DNA of 64,000 bases from JACVRW01 sp038323835 (GCA_038323835.1 JBBQHI010000008.1:31433-95432), one strand, 5' to 3'; positions 1 to 8,613 are shown, counted from the first letter of the stretch. The notes: a model not told the origin generated them from the letters alone. Program-made: numbers and translations.

Positions 1-483
1 GAGGCACATGGCGTAGGTCTCGGTGTAGTGCGGCACCGCCTGGAAGGTGACCCCGACCGAGCCGATCCGCAGCTCGCCCGCCGGGTCGTACTCGGTGAGC
101 CGGAAGGCGCTCTCGATCAGGTCTTCGCGGCCCCAGCACCCCACCAGGCGGCGGAAGGTGTCCCGCGCGCCCGGGGGCGCATGCAGCTCGGGCCGCGCCG
201 GGGTGTCTGTTCCGGGCCAGTCCATGATCGGCACGGGCTGCTGGCGCGGGGCGTAGGCGAGCGCGTAGGAATACGGGACCAGGTCGAGGAAGTGGTCGGC
301 GTGCAGGTGCGAGAGCACCACCGCGTCGACGTCCACGTAGTCCACGCGCTCGCGCAGCTTCCCGAAGACACCGTTCCCGCAGTCAAGGAGCAGCGTGGTG
401 TCACCGTCCTCCACGAGATACCCCGAACATGCGCCGCCTGCGTCCTGCCAGGCCGGCGACTTGCCGAGCACGGTGAGCCGCAT
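1..483 (-). CDS. MBL-fold metallohydrolase (partial, runs off the left edge)
   Basis: Metallo-beta-lactamase-fold hydrolase; the C-terminus lies outside the window. The reading frame starts MRLTVLGKSPAWQDAGGACS and carries the zinc-binding motif HLHADHFLDL near residue 60, preceded by the conserved LLDCGNGVFG strand. This arrangement is typical of the RNase Z-like/lactonase MBL group that cuts phosphodiesters or hydrolytic esters in the cytoplasm; the substrate cannot be told. No stop codon occurs before position 1. A TAGAGT hexamer lies 6 nt upstream of the ATG and no Shine-Dalgarno is seen, so the message is probably leaderless. Confidence 0.85.
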   Translation of the reverse strand, partial: MRLTVLGKSPAWQDAGGACSGYLVEDGDTTLLLDCGNGVFGKLRERVDYVDVDAVVLSHLHADHFLDLVPYSYALAYAPRQQPVPIMDWPGTDTPARPELHAPPGARDTFRRLVGCWGREDLIESAFRLTEYDPAGELRIGSVGVTFQAVPHYTETYAMCL

Positions 484-489
484 GTGGCG

Positions 490-495
490 ACTCTA
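490..495 (-). promoter_or_regulatory. Putative -10 box of the MBL hydrolase gene
   Basis: TAGAGT on the minus strand ends 6 nt before the ATG at 483, so transcription would start at or next to the start codon. No clear -35 is seen. Confidence 0.4.
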
Positions 496-522
496 AGGCC
501 TGTGCGAGAAGCTCGCCCGGGT

Positions 523-750
523 TCAGACGTTCGGCTGAGGAAACGCGTACGCGGTGGTGACCCGTTCCGTCCGGAAGACGAAGGCGAGCTGGCGTGCCGG
601 ACGCAGGCCGCGGTCCGCGGGGCGGAACGTGGTGCAGGCCTTGTCGAGGTCGAGCGCGCAGAGCTGGTTCTGAAGAAAGAAGCAGTCCTCGCAGGTGTCG
701 GGCTTGGGCTTCGGCACGGGCCGGGGATGGTGCAGCAATCGCCCCCCCAT
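523..750 (-). CDS. Small four-cysteine conserved hypothetical protein
   Basis: A 75-residue protein of unknown function. Cysteines at residues 20, 23, 31 and 39 (C-x2-C-x7-C-x7-C) follow a Pro/Lys-rich stretch (HHPRPVPKPKPDTC) and could bind zinc or an Fe-S cluster. The C-terminal half (RQLAFVFRTERVTTAYAFPQ) is compact and not low-complexity, which argues for a real gene. It lies upstream of the MBL gene on the same strand with a 39-nt gap but probably has its own promoter. The start is uncertain because GGAG abuts the ATG. Confidence 0.6.
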   Translation of the reverse strand: MGGRLLHHPRPVPKPKPDTCEDCFFLQNQLCALDLDKACTTFRPADRGLRPARQLAFVFRTERVTTAYAFPQPNV

Positions 751-887
751 CTCCAGTCCCGGTTCCGCAAATGACGCGCTTTTCTGGCGCCCGCAATTTC
801 CAGGGTGTTCGGGTCTGGGCCCGCTCCTTGCGGGTTTCAGTGTCGTCTCCCGAGGCCGCCGGCTCGTATCCGAAAGGATGTGAGCGG

Positions 888-1817
888 ATGGAACTCGTAA
901 CCGGAGCGACGGGCTATGTGGGGTCCCGGCTGCTGCGCCGCCTGTCGGCCGACGGGCGGCCGGCCCGCGCCCTGGCGCGCCGGCCCGGGCGGGTGGAGGA
1001 GCTCACGGGTGTGCAGGCCGTGCGCGGCGACCTTCTCAGCGAGGACAGTCTCGAGGCCGCGCTCGAGGGCTGCCACACCGCCTACTACCTCGTGCACTCC
1101 ATGGAGGCCGCGGGCGCGAGCGGCCCCCCCGGCGACTTCGCGAGCCGTGACCGCCGCGCGGCGGAGACCTTCGCGTCCGCGGCCGCCGCCACCACCGGCC
1201 TGGAACGCATCGTCTACCTGGGGGGGATCGCGCCGGCTGGGGCGGAGTCGCCCCACCTTGCGTCGCGGCTCGAGGTGGAGAACCTCCTGCTGGAGGCGGT
1301 GCCCGGATCCACCGCCCTGCGGGCGTCGATCGTGATCGGTGCGGGGTCGTCGTCCTTCCGGCTCCTCGTCCGCCTGGTCGAGCGCCTCCGGGTGATGCCC
1401 CTGCCGCGCTGGCGCACCAACCGCACGCAGCCGATCGACGAGCGCGACGTGATCGAGTACCTGGCGCGCACCCCGTCCGTGCCCGTCGCCGCGGGGCGCT
1501 CCCTGGACATCTGCGGCCCCGACAGGGTGACCTTCGCCGAGCTCGTGGACGAGATCGCGGCCGGGATGGGGGTCGGGCGGATGGCGGTGGGACTGCCGAC
1601 CACGATGACCCCTCCCGCGAGTGCGGTGGTGGCCGCGGTGACCGGTCAGCCGCTCGAGCTCGTACGTCCCCTGATGGAGAGCCTCGAGTCGGACGTCCTG
1701 CCCCGCGATGCCCACGAGGCGGCCGCGATCTACGGCCTCCGGCCCCGGTCCTTCGCACGGGCGATCGACCATGCGCTGGCCGAGTGGGAAACGCGCGAGC
1801 CGCTGGGGGCCCGGTGA
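888..1817 (+). CDS. NAD(P)-binding SDR/NmrA-like protein
   Basis: A 309-residue atypical short-chain dehydrogenase. The N-terminus MELVTGATGYVGSRLLRRLS is the glycine-rich dinucleotide-binding loop (TGATGYVG), followed by the NmrA-type pattern VRGDLLSEDSLEAALEGCHTAYYLVHSM and IVYLGGIAP. The canonical Tyr-x3-Lys is not evident, as in NmrA/complex-I-assembly-like members that bind NAD(P)H without clear dehydrogenase activity. The ATG at 888 has a GAAAGGA Shine-Dalgarno 9 nt upstream and leaves no unexplained extension. The stop overlaps the GTG of the next gene (GTGA), so the two are probably co-translated. Confidence 0.88.
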   Translation: MELVTGATGYVGSRLLRRLSADGRPARALARRPGRVEELTGVQAVRGDLLSEDSLEAALEGCHTAYYLVHSMEAAGASGPPGDFASRDRRAAETFASAAAATTGLERIVYLGGIAPAGAESPHLASRLEVENLLLEAVPGSTALRASIVIGAGSSSFRLLVRLVERLRVMPLPRWRTNRTQPIDERDVIEYLARTPSVPVAAGRSLDICGPDRVTFAELVDEIAAGMGVGRMAVGLPTTMTPPASAVVAAVTGQPLELVRPLMESLESDVLPRDAHEAAAIYGLRPRSFARAIDHALAEWETREPLGAR

Positions 1818-2248
1818 GAGTCGAGCGCACCGTGGAGGTGGCCGCTCCGCCCGAGCGCCTCTACGACGTGGTGATGGATCCCTCACGCCTGAAGGACTGG
1901 GTCACGATCCACGACCACCTTGTGGGCGAGGCGCCGGCACGGCTGCGCAAGGGCTCCAAGCTCACCCAGTGCCTGAAGCTCGCCGGGCGCCCGTTCAAGG
2001 TGCGCTGGACGGTGGCGGAGAACGAGCCCTGCGACCGCGTGGTGTGGGAGGGCCGTGGACCCGTGGGCTCCCACGCGAAGGTGGTCTACGGCTTCGAGAG
2101 AAACGGGGAGGGCACGAGGTTCTCCTACCGCAACGAGTACGACCTTCCCGGAGGGCCGCTCGGTCGCCTCGCCGGCCGCACCGTCGCCCGGGCCACCGCT
2201 CGCGAGGTGGATGGTTCCCTGCAGAAGCTCAAGTCCCTTGTCGAGTAA
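1814..2248 (+). CDS. SRPBCC (START-like) family protein
   Basis: A 144-residue polyketide-cyclase/START-like fold protein. It begins VRVERTVEVAAPPERLYDVVMDP, the hallmark first strand and helix of SRPBCC proteins, and ends with the long amphipathic helix (AREVDGSLQKLKSLVE) that closes the hydrophobic pocket. Such proteins bind lipids or other hydrophobic ligands; no ligand can be inferred. I chose the GTG at 1814 because it overlaps the upstream stop by 4 nt. An ATG 30 nt earlier in frame would overlap the upstream coding sequence more deeply. The SDR/SRPBCC pairing suggests a shared small-molecule task. Confidence 0.85.
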   Translation: MRVERTVEVAAPPERLYDVVMDPSRLKDWVTIHDHLVGEAPARLRKGSKLTQCLKLAGRPFKVRWTVAENEPCDRVVWEGRGPVGSHAKVVYGFERNGEGTRFSYRNEYDLPGGPLGRLAGRTVARATAREVDGSLQKLKSLVE

Positions 2249-2266
2249 CTGGCAGTCCGCTAGTTT
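2238..2266 (+). promoter_or_regulatory. Putative promoter of the winged-helix gene
   Basis: TTGTCG (2238-2243) and TAGTTT (2261-2266) are separated by 17 nt. The -10 ends 8 nt before the ATG at 2275, predicting a leaderless mRNA transcribed from within the end of the upstream gene. Confidence 0.5.
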
Positions 2267-2274
2267 TTCCGTTA

Positions 2275-2643
2275 ATGGCAGATTTCCTTGATGAGAAGCG
2301 CACTGAGATCGATGCCCGGCTTCGGGAGCTGAAGCCGCTCGTCGAGGAGTACGGACGTCTGGAGAAGGCCGCCGCCGCCCTCGCGGGTGTGGGCACCAAC
2401 GGCGCTCCCACCCGGCGGCGCCGGCGGGGCTCCGGAGGATCCGGATCCGGTCGCGGCCGCCCCAGGGGCAGCGGCGCCCGCTCCAAGCAGGCGCTCGAGC
2501 TGGTGCGCGCCAGGCCCGGGATCACCATCTCCGAGCTGGCGGACACGATGGGCATCAAGGCGAATTACCTCTACCGGGTGATGCCGTCGCTTGCCTCGGA
2601 GGGCAAGGTCACCAAGCGCGGCAAGGGCTGGCATTCGGGCTGA
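2275..2643 (+). CDS. Coiled-coil plus winged-helix DNA-binding protein
   Basis: A 122-residue protein in three parts. Residues 1-38 form a charged helix that may pair as a coiled coil (LDEKRTEIDARLRELKPLVE). Residues 50-78 are a very basic Arg/Gly/Ser linker. Residues 79-122 look like a winged helix (ALELVRARPGITISELADTM with YLYRVMPSLASEGKVTKRGK as recognition helix and wing). It probably binds DNA as a small nucleoid-associated or regulatory protein. No sensor domain is visible and the target is unknown. No Shine-Dalgarno is seen; a promoter lies directly in front. Confidence 0.75.
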   Translation: MADFLDEKRTEIDARLRELKPLVEEYGRLEKAAAALAGVGTNGAPTRRRRRGSGGSGSGRGRPRGSGARSKQALELVRARPGITISELADTMGIKANYLYRVMPSLASEGKVTKRGKGWHSG

Positions 2644-2656
2644 CCCTCGCCGCGGT

Positions 2657-2676
2657 AACCCCGGCCCGGGTTTCTT
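2657..2676 (+). terminator. Probable terminator hairpin
   Basis: AACCC and GGGTT bracket a GC-rich loop, followed by a T-rich stretch (TTTCTTAACCTTTATTAG). It sits 14 nt after the winged-helix stop in the gap facing the convergent malate dehydrogenase gene. Confidence 0.4.
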
Positions 2677-2774
2677 AACCTTTATTAGTTAACCCCGCCT
2701 GACCAATTGCCGTTTGTGGGAGGGTGGGTCACTCGGGGTCGGCTAATCGGACCATCCCCGGGGTGAGCGGCAGG

Positions 2775-3767
2775 TCAGACCAGTCCGAGTTCCCGCACCG
2801 CGTCGCGCTCCTCGATGAGCTCGTCCACGGTGGCGCGCACGCGCGCCTGCGAGAAATCGTTGAGGTCGAGTCCCTGGACGACCTCGTACACGCCCCCGGA
2901 GCAGGTGACGGGGAAGGAGGAGATGATTCCCTCCTCCACGCCGTACGAGCCGTCGGAGGGAATGGCCATCGATACCCAGTCGCCCTCGGCGGTGCCGAGA
3001 GTCCAGTCGCGCACATGGTCGATGGCCGCGTTGGCCGCCGACGCGGCACTCGACGCACCGCGAGCCTCGATGATGGCCGCCCCGCGCTTCTGCACCGTCG
3101 GGATGAAGTCGGTCTCGAGCCAGTTCTGGTCGTTCACGGTCTCGGCCGCGTTCTCGCCCCGGACCTTCGCGTGGAAGATGTCGGGGTACTGGGTGGCGGA
3201 GTGGTTGCCCCAGATGGTCATGTTCGAGATGTCGGCCACCGCCGCGCCCGACTTCCGCGCCAGCTGAGCGATCGCCCGGTTGTGGTCCAGGCGGGTCATG
3301 GCGGTGAAGCGCTCGGCCGGCACATCCGGGGCGTTCGACTGGGCGATCAGAGCATTCGTGTTCGCCGGGTTGCCCACCACGAGCACCCGCACCGAATCGT
3401 CGGCATGGGCGTTGATGGCCCCCCCCTGGGGCTTGAAGATCCCACCGTTGGCCTCCAGCAGGTCGCCCCGCTCCATGCCCTTCGAGCGTGGGCGCGCGCC
3501 CACGAGAAGACCCACCTGCGTGCCGTCGAAGGCCTGGTTGGGGTCGTCGAACATGTCGATCCCGGCGAGCAGCGGGAAGGCGCAGTCGTCGAGCTCCATG
3601 GCCACGCCGTTCACGGCGTCCATGGCCTGCGGGATCTCGAGCAGCCGGAGCTGCACCGGGGTGTCCGGGCCGAGCATCTGGCCGCTCGCGATTCGGAACA
3701 GCAGGCTGTACCCGATCGCGCCTGCGGCGCCGGTAACGGTCACCTTCACTGGACTGGAAGCGTTCAC
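2775..3767 (-). CDS. mdh: Malate dehydrogenase
   Basis: A 330-residue NAD(P)-dependent malate dehydrogenase, oxidising malate to oxaloacetate in the TCA cycle. Visible features are the Rossmann loop VTGAAGAIGYSLLFRIASG at the N-terminus, the substrate-loop stretch VGARPRSKGMERGDLL, VVGNPANTNALIA, the TRLDHNRA motif with the catalytic Asp region, and TIWGNHSATQYPD with the catalytic His. The GAAGAIGY version and length fit the cytosolic-type MDH group. The gene is downstream of isocitrate dehydrogenase with a 4-nt overlap (3764-3767), so the two TCA enzymes are made from one message. Confidence 0.96.
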   Translation of the reverse strand: MNASSPVKVTVTGAAGAIGYSLLFRIASGQMLGPDTPVQLRLLEIPQAMDAVNGVAMELDDCAFPLLAGIDMFDDPNQAFDGTQVGLLVGARPRSKGMERGDLLEANGGIFKPQGGAINAHADDSVRVLVVGNPANTNALIAQSNAPDVPAERFTAMTRLDHNRAIAQLARKSGAAVADISNMTIWGNHSATQYPDIFHAKVRGENAAETVNDQNWLETDFIPTVQKRGAAIIEARGASSAASAANAAIDHVRDWTLGTAEGDWVSMAIPSDGSYGVEEGIISSFPVTCSGGVYEVVQGLDLNDFSQARVRATVDELIEERDAVRELGLV

Positions 3768-4843
3768 TGCATCTCCTCTATGACTGCGTCTGCGAATTCA
3801 CTGGTACCCACCGCGGTGGGGTCGTCGCGCGAGGCCTTCAGGTCGTAGGTCACCTTCTCGCCCTTGCGGATCACCTCGGCCACGGCCCGCTCCATGCGGT
3901 CCGCCGCCTCCGTCTCGTTCACGTGGCGAAGCAGCAGCACTCCCGACAGCAGCAGGGCGGTGGGATTGACCCTGTTCTGACCCTTGTACTTGGGGGCCGA
4001 GCCGTGCGTGGCCTCGAAAATGGCACCGGTGGTGCCGATGTTGGCGCCCGGCGCGAGGCCGAGCCCGCCGATCATGCCGGCCGCGAGGTCGGACACGATG
4101 TCCCCGTAGAGATTCGGCAGCACGATCACGTCGTACTCCTCCGGGCGGGAGACGAGTTGGTTGCACAGGTTGTCGATGATCCGATCCTCGAACTCGATGT
4201 CCGGGTGGCGCTCGGCCACCTGGCGCGCGACCTCGAGGAATAGCCCGTCGGAGAACTTCATGATGTTGGCCTTGTGCGCCGCGGTGACCTTGCTGCGCCC
4301 GTTCTCCTCCGCGTACCTGAATGCGGACTCCACGATCCGGTCCGAGCCGAACACGGAGATCGGCTTGATCGAGATGCCCGAGTCCTCCCGCGTTGGTGAG
4401 TCCAGCTCCTCGGCCAGGAACTTCTGCAGGCGCTTCACCTCGTCCGAGCCGCGCTCGAACTCGATGCCCGCGTAGAGGTCCTCGGTGTTCTCGCGCACGA
4501 TCACGATGTCGGTCTCGGGGAATCGGGTCCGCACACCCTCGAAGGCCTTGCAGGGCCGGACGCAAGAGTAGAGGTCGAATTCTTTGCGCAGGGCGACGTT
4601 GATCGACCGGAACCCGGATCCCACCGGCGTGGTGGTGGGGCCCTTGATGGCCAGGCCGGTGTCGCGGATCGAGTCCAGAGTGCGGTCCGGGAGCGGATTG
4701 CCCTCGGACTCGTAGACGTCGATCCCGGCGTCCTGGGGGTCCCACTCGAACTCGGCCCCGGTGGCCTCGAGCACTCGCCTGGTGGCTTCGGCGATCTCGG
4801 GGCCGGTGCCGTCACCCGGGATGAAGGTCACACGGTGAGCCAA
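3764..4843 (-). CDS. icd: Isocitrate dehydrogenase (NAD-type, IDH/IPMDH family)
   Basis: A 359-residue homolog of NAD-linked isocitrate and 3-isopropylmalate dehydrogenases. It has the start MAHRVTFIPGDGTGPEI, the substrate-binding IVRENTEDLYAGIE and RSINVALRKEFDLYSCVRP, and the metal/cofactor part NLYGDIVSDLAAGMIGGLG followed by ATHGSAPKYKGQ. The SINVALRKEFDLY and ENTEDLYAGIE signatures fit isocitrate rather than isopropylmalate as substrate. Pairing with mdh supports a TCA role. AGGAG lies 8 nt before the ATG. This is the short NAD-type enzyme, not the monomeric enzyme of many actinobacteria. Confidence 0.9.
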   Translation of the reverse strand: MAHRVTFIPGDGTGPEIAEATRRVLEATGAEFEWDPQDAGIDVYESEGNPLPDRTLDSIRDTGLAIKGPTTTPVGSGFRSINVALRKEFDLYSCVRPCKAFEGVRTRFPETDIVIVRENTEDLYAGIEFERGSDEVKRLQKFLAEELDSPTREDSGISIKPISVFGSDRIVESAFRYAEENGRSKVTAAHKANIMKFSDGLFLEVARQVAERHPDIEFEDRIIDNLCNQLVSRPEEYDVIVLPNLYGDIVSDLAAGMIGGLGLAPGANIGTTGAIFEATHGSAPKYKGQNRVNPTALLLSGVLLLRHVNETEAADRMERAVAEVIRKGEKVTYDLKASRDDPTAVGTSEFADAVIEEMQ

Positions 4844-4889
4844 CTGTCTCCTCTCGGTTCCATGAGCGGAGCATTATGAGCAGGCGGGG

Positions 4890-6449
4890 TCATTGGACGA
4901 CCGCCTGCTGCGGCTCGGCAGGGCCGGTTCCCGGGCGCGGGCCCGGGACGATGAGGTCGCTGGAACGGACGAGCAGGAGGGCGGCCACGGCCCCCGCGAA
5001 GGCCACCAGCGCCGCGATGATGAAGAGATCGTTGATGCCGTCGATGAAGGCACGGTTGGCGGCCGTGGCCACCACGTCGCGGGCACCGGCGGGCACGTTC
5101 TGGATGGCCTGCTGAGCGCCGCCGCCCACCACGGCCTCGCTGAGGCGGTCCACCTGGCCCGGACTGACGGGTGAGCCGGCCAGCGCGGTGTGGAGGCCGT
5201 CCGAGACCCGGGTCTGGAAGATCGCCCCAAGGGCCGCGATGCCGGTGGCGATCCCCACCTGCCGGAAGGTGTTGTTGATCCCCGCCGCGGTGCCGCTCAG
5301 GCGCTGCTCCACCACGCTCACCGCGGTGAAGCTGAGCGGGGCGTTCACAAAGCCCACGCCCGTGCCCGCGATGAGGAACCCGAGCAGCAGCGTGGTCCAC
5401 TCCGACGAGGGTGAGATTCCACCCATGAGGAGTAGCCCTATCCCCACCAGGCTGAGGCCTCCGAAAAGGAGGAGTCGGATCGGCACCTTGTCGGTGAGGC
5501 GCCCGGCCAAGGGCGCGGCGAAGAACGAGACCACCGATACGGGGAGGAAGCGCAGGCCGGCCTGGAGCGGTGAGTAGTTCAGGACGTTCTGGATGTAGAG
5601 GGTGAGGTACAGGAACATCGAGAACATCGAGGCCGAGATCGAGAAGGCCACGATCTGAGCGCCCGTGAAGGCGGGTTTGCGGAAAAGCGAGAGGTCGAGC
5701 ATGGGGTCCTTGCCGTGGCGCTCGGCCACGATGAACGCGACCATGAGGACGAGGGCGGCTACGAGCAGGCCCACGATCGTGGTGCTGCCCCACCCCTCGT
5801 CGTTGCCGCGAATCAGCGCGAACACCAGGCAGAAGAGCGCGCCGCTGAAGCTCACCACTCCGGCCCAGTCAACGCGGGCCACCGAGTCCGGGCGGAACTC
5901 GTGGAGGCGCATGGAGGCGGTGATGGCGGTGAGCGCCCCGATGGGCACGTTCACGAAGAAGATCCACTCCCATCCCAGGCTCTCGGTGAGAGCGCCGCCG
6001 ACGAGCGGGCCCACGGCCACGGCGGCGCCGATGGTGGCCCCCCAGATCCCGAAGGCCGAGCCGCGTTCCCGGCCCTCGAACTCCTGAGCCAGCAGTGCCG
6101 GCGCGCAGGCGAACATCACGGCGCCGCCCACCCCCTGGAAACCGCGGGCGAGGTTCAGCGGGGTGGGAGACCCGGCCAGGCCGCAGAGCAGCGAGGCGAC
6201 GGTGAAGAGGACGAGGCCGATGATGAAGACGCGCTTGCGGCCGAACAGATCGGCCAGCGACCCGGCGGTGAGGAGCACCGAGGCGAGCATCAGCGAGTAG
6301 GCGTCCACCACCCACTGGAGGTCGGTGAAGCTGGCGTTCAGGTCACGCTGGATGTCCGGCAGCGCGACGTTCACCACCGTGATGTCGAGGAGCAGCATGA
6401 ACGTGGCCAGGCAGACGGTGAGGAGTGTCCAGCGCTTCGTCGAGTTCAT
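4890..6449 (-). CDS. DHA2-family MFS multidrug exporter
   Basis: A 519-residue, 14-helix major facilitator of the DHA2 (EmrB/QacA) drug:H+ antiporter type. Motif D1 (LDITVVNVALPDIQRDL) lies in helix 1, motif A (GSLADLFGRKRVFIIG) in the loop after helix 2, and motif C-like glycines follow (GGAVMFACAPALLAQEF). An internal repeat of the motif A type appears as PLAGRLTDKVPIRLL. It should export amphipathic drugs or metabolites across the inner membrane. It is divergent from the site-2 protease gene with about 29 bp between proposed starts. No TetR/MarR regulator is adjacent. TACTCT ends 8 nt upstream of the ATG, predicting leaderless expression. Confidence 0.92.
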   Translation of the reverse strand: MNSTKRWTLLTVCLATFMLLLDITVVNVALPDIQRDLNASFTDLQWVVDAYSLMLASVLLTAGSLADLFGRKRVFIIGLVLFTVASLLCGLAGSPTPLNLARGFQGVGGAVMFACAPALLAQEFEGRERGSAFGIWGATIGAAVAVGPLVGGALTESLGWEWIFFVNVPIGALTAITASMRLHEFRPDSVARVDWAGVVSFSGALFCLVFALIRGNDEGWGSTTIVGLLVAALVLMVAFIVAERHGKDPMLDLSLFRKPAFTGAQIVAFSISASMFSMFLYLTLYIQNVLNYSPLQAGLRFLPVSVVSFFAAPLAGRLTDKVPIRLLLFGGLSLVGIGLLLMGGISPSSEWTTLLLGFLIAGTGVGFVNAPLSFTAVSVVEQRLSGTAAGINNTFRQVGIATGIAALGAIFQTRVSDGLHTALAGSPVSPGQVDRLSEAVVGGGAQQAIQNVPAGARDVVATAANRAFIDGINDLFIIAALVAFAGAVAALLLVRSSDLIVPGPRPGTGPAEPQQAVVQ

Positions 6450-6457
6450 GGCCGGTG

Positions 6458-6463
6458 AGAGTA
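6458..6463 (-). promoter_or_regulatory. Putative -10 box of the MFS exporter gene
   Basis: TACTCT on the minus strand, 8 nt before the ATG at 6449; a leaderless arrangement. Confidence 0.35.
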
Positions 6464-6478
6464 CGCACGTCTCGGTAC

Positions 6479-7660
6479 GTGACGTCTGCGACCATCCCCA
6501 TCGCGGTGTTCGGAGGCGGATCGATCCAGCTGGCCCGGGTGTTCGGCATTCGCGTGGGCGTGGACGTGAGCTGGTTCTTCGTCCTCTTCCTGATCATCTG
6601 GCAGCTCTCCGGCTACTACGGCGACCTCTTCCCCGGGCAGGACGGCAAGGCGTTCGGCCTGGCAGTGGCCAGCGCCCTGCTCTTCTTCCTCTCGATCCTG
6701 CTCCACGAGTTCGGGCACGCGTTCGTGGCCGTGCGCAACGGAATCGGGATCTCGGGCATCGACCTCTGGATGTTCGGCGGCGTGGCGAAGATGGAGCGGG
6801 ACACGGACTCGGCCGGGGTCGAGTTCCGGGTGGCGATCGCCGGCCCGCTGGTCACGCTCGCGATCGCGCTGGTGTGCTTCGGCCTGGGCACCGCCATATC
6901 GGGCGCGGACACCACCATCGCGGGATCGCGCTTCGAGACCCGCGGCATGAGCGCGGCCACGGCGGTGCTCGGCTACCTGCTGTCGATCAACGTGCTGGTG
7001 CTGCTCTTCAACCTGATCCCGGGCTTCCCGCTGGACGGAGGCCGGATCGCACGGGCGATCGCCTGGTGGAAGACCGGGGACCGCAACCGGGCCACGCGCT
7101 TCGCGGCCCGCCTGGGACGCGGGATCGCCTTCGTGATGATCGGCCTGGGCGTGCTCCTCTTCCTCCGCAGCGACGCCATCACCGGCCTGTGGCTGGGATT
7201 CATCGGCCTCTTCCTCTCCCAGGCGGCGCGCTCCGCCGAGGTCCAGGCGGCCTTCGCCGGCCGGATCGAGGGGCTCGTGGTGGCCGACGTGATGGACGCG
7301 GAGCCGGTGGCGATCCCCGAGACGCTCACCCTCGACCGCGCGGAGGACGAGTACTTCCTGCGCTACGGATGGCCGTGGTTCCCGGTGGTGGACGCCACGG
7401 GACGCCTGGTGGGCGTGGTGTCGAAGGAGGCGGTGGACAGCGTGGCCGCCCAGGTGCGCGCCTCGCGGCCCGTGGCCTCGGTGATGGCCCGTGACGACGG
7501 CGAGAGCGGCCTGCGGGTGGGCACCCAGGAGTCCCTGGAGACCCTCCTGGGCCGAGAGGGCCTGGGCCGGCTGGGCGCGATCCTGGCCGTGGACGGCGAC
7601 GGCGTGCTGCGCGGCATCGTCACCGTGGACCGCGTGCGCCGGGCGTTGCGCCCGGCTTAG
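6479..7660 (+). CDS. Site-2 protease-family (M50) membrane metalloprotease with C-terminal CBS region
   Basis: A 393-residue intramembrane zinc protease. The zinc motif HEFGH (about residues 76-80) lies in a hydrophobic segment, and the second metal-ligand motif NLIPGFPLDGGR comes about 110 residues later, as in the S2P/Rip3 group. A C-terminal pair of CBS-like segments (VADVMDAEPVAIPE and RPVASVMARDD) probably binds an adenine nucleotide. S2P proteases cut membrane-bound substrates such as anti-sigma factors; no candidate substrate is adjacent. The start is uncertain. I chose GTG 6479 because upstream in-frame starts overlap the divergent gene. Confidence 0.88.
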   Translation: MTSATIPIAVFGGGSIQLARVFGIRVGVDVSWFFVLFLIIWQLSGYYGDLFPGQDGKAFGLAVASALLFFLSILLHEFGHAFVAVRNGIGISGIDLWMFGGVAKMERDTDSAGVEFRVAIAGPLVTLAIALVCFGLGTAISGADTTIAGSRFETRGMSAATAVLGYLLSINVLVLLFNLIPGFPLDGGRIARAIAWWKTGDRNRATRFAARLGRGIAFVMIGLGVLLFLRSDAITGLWLGFIGLFLSQAARSAEVQAAFAGRIEGLVVADVMDAEPVAIPETLTLDRAEDEYFLRYGWPWFPVVDATGRLVGVVSKEAVDSVAAQVRASRPVASVMARDDGESGLRVGTQESLETLLGREGLGRLGAILAVDGDGVLRGIVTVDRVRRALRPA

Positions 7661-7674
7661 GGCCTCGGCGTCGA

Positions 7675-7723
7675 GGGGTTTGGCGCTTTCTGCATGACAT
7701 GCGTGCATTAGGAACCAAACCCC
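7675..7723. repeat. Palindromic element, left copy
   Basis: A 49-nt imperfect palindrome with outer arms GGGGTTTGG and CCAAACCCC and an inner TGCATGACATGCGTGCA core. It fills the gap between the convergent stops of the site-2 protease and the AbiEi/DUF559 gene. Positions 7681-7724 match the reverse complement of 8588-8631 at 38 of 44 bases, and all six differences are transitions. It could act as a bidirectional terminator, but the second copy points to an element end or REP-like repeat. Confidence 0.75.
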
Positions 7724-8613
7724 TAGTGAGCGAGCAAGCGCAGCATCGTCTCCGCGACCCACCCGGGATCCGTCCCGAGCTGACTCCAGGTGAACCGGAC
7801 CACCCGGTAGCCCGCCAGCAGTAGGTCGGAGTCCCTCCTGCGGTCGCGATGGAAGGCGGAGCGGGTCCCATGGGCCGCGTAGCCATCGATCTCAGCCACG
7901 AGCCTGGCAGCGCGCCAGAGAAAGTCGACCTCGTGGCCCTCGAGCCTTGCGTTCACCTCCGGCGCCGGCAGCCCGAACCGCCCGCAGAGGGCGAGGAACA
8001 CCTCCTCGGCCTCCGAGCGGGTCATCGTGCTTCCGGCTCGATGGAGGCGGAGCACATCGGCGACCACCCCGCTCCCCCGGCGCCCGGGCATCGGGCGGAG
8101 GCCGGTGAAGTCGAGGCGGCGGTACTCCGCCGCGTCGATCGCCCGCTCGACGGCGCGTCGCGAGACGACGTCGGCCAGATCGGCGAGCGTGCGGCCCGGG
8201 GTGGTCACCAAAATCCCGTGGAGAGCAGTGCAATCGGCATCCGGCAGGAGGCTCCGGTGCGCCCGGATGCCGGCGAGCTTCCGCCCGTTCGCCCCCACAA
8301 CCGTCATCTCCACGAATGAGGTTGCCTCGCCGATTCCCCAGATCTCGGCCGCCGTGCGATGGCTCGCGGCCGCGCCCTCCCCGCCCGCCAGAACGGCCGC
8401 CAGGATGGTGCCATGGCGGGTGAGCACCCGGTGGCCCACGGCGAAAACCCCGGAGTGGACCCGGTGCAGCCGACCGACGCGGATCCGCTCGGCGATGGCC
8501 CCTCGACCGAGGCCGCCGGCCTCCAATTGCCGCCTGGTCACGACCCCGTGCTGGCTCTCCGCGAGGCGCACCAACGCCAGATCCGAAGGGGGTTTGGCTC
8601 CCAATGCACGCAT
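7723..8613 (-). CDS. AbiEi-type winged-helix plus DUF559 (VSR-like nuclease-fold) protein
   Basis: A 296-residue protein from the preferred ATG at 8613; the frame stays open to 8691. Near the N-terminus is the AbiEi/transcriptional-regulator helix-turn-helix pattern (LVRLAESQHGVVTRRQLEAG, then VRVGRLHRVHSGVFAVG). The C-terminus is a DUF559/VSR endonuclease-like fold with EVDFLWRAARLVAEIDGYAAH and a final YRVVRFTWSQL; the E-V-D and A-E-I-D acidic residues match the PD-(D/E)XK core. It may bind and nick DNA. No partner toxin (AbiEii) is adjacent. Copies of one long palindrome lie on both sides, and the 5' copy contains the proposed start codon. A DNA-mobility or restriction role is inference. 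Confidence 0.8.
   Translation of the reverse strand: MRALGAKPPSDLALVRLAESQHGVVTRRQLEAGGLGRGAIAERIRVGRLHRVHSGVFAVGHRVLTRHGTILAAVLAGGEGAAASHRTAAEIWGIGEATSFVEMTVVGANGRKLAGIRAHRSLLPDADCTALHGILVTTPGRTLADLADVVSRRAVERAIDAAEYRRLDFTGLRPMPGRRGSGVVADVLRLHRAGSTMTRSEAEEVFLALCGRFGLPAPEVNARLEGHEVDFLWRAARLVAEIDGYAAHGTRSAFHRDRRRDSDLLLAGYRVVRFTWSQLGTDPGWVAETMLRLLAH

Noticed and set aside
7723..8613. Complete AbiE toxin-antitoxin system
   Set aside because: Only the AbiEi-type winged helix is present, fused to a DUF559 domain; no AbiEii nucleotidyltransferase lies on either side.
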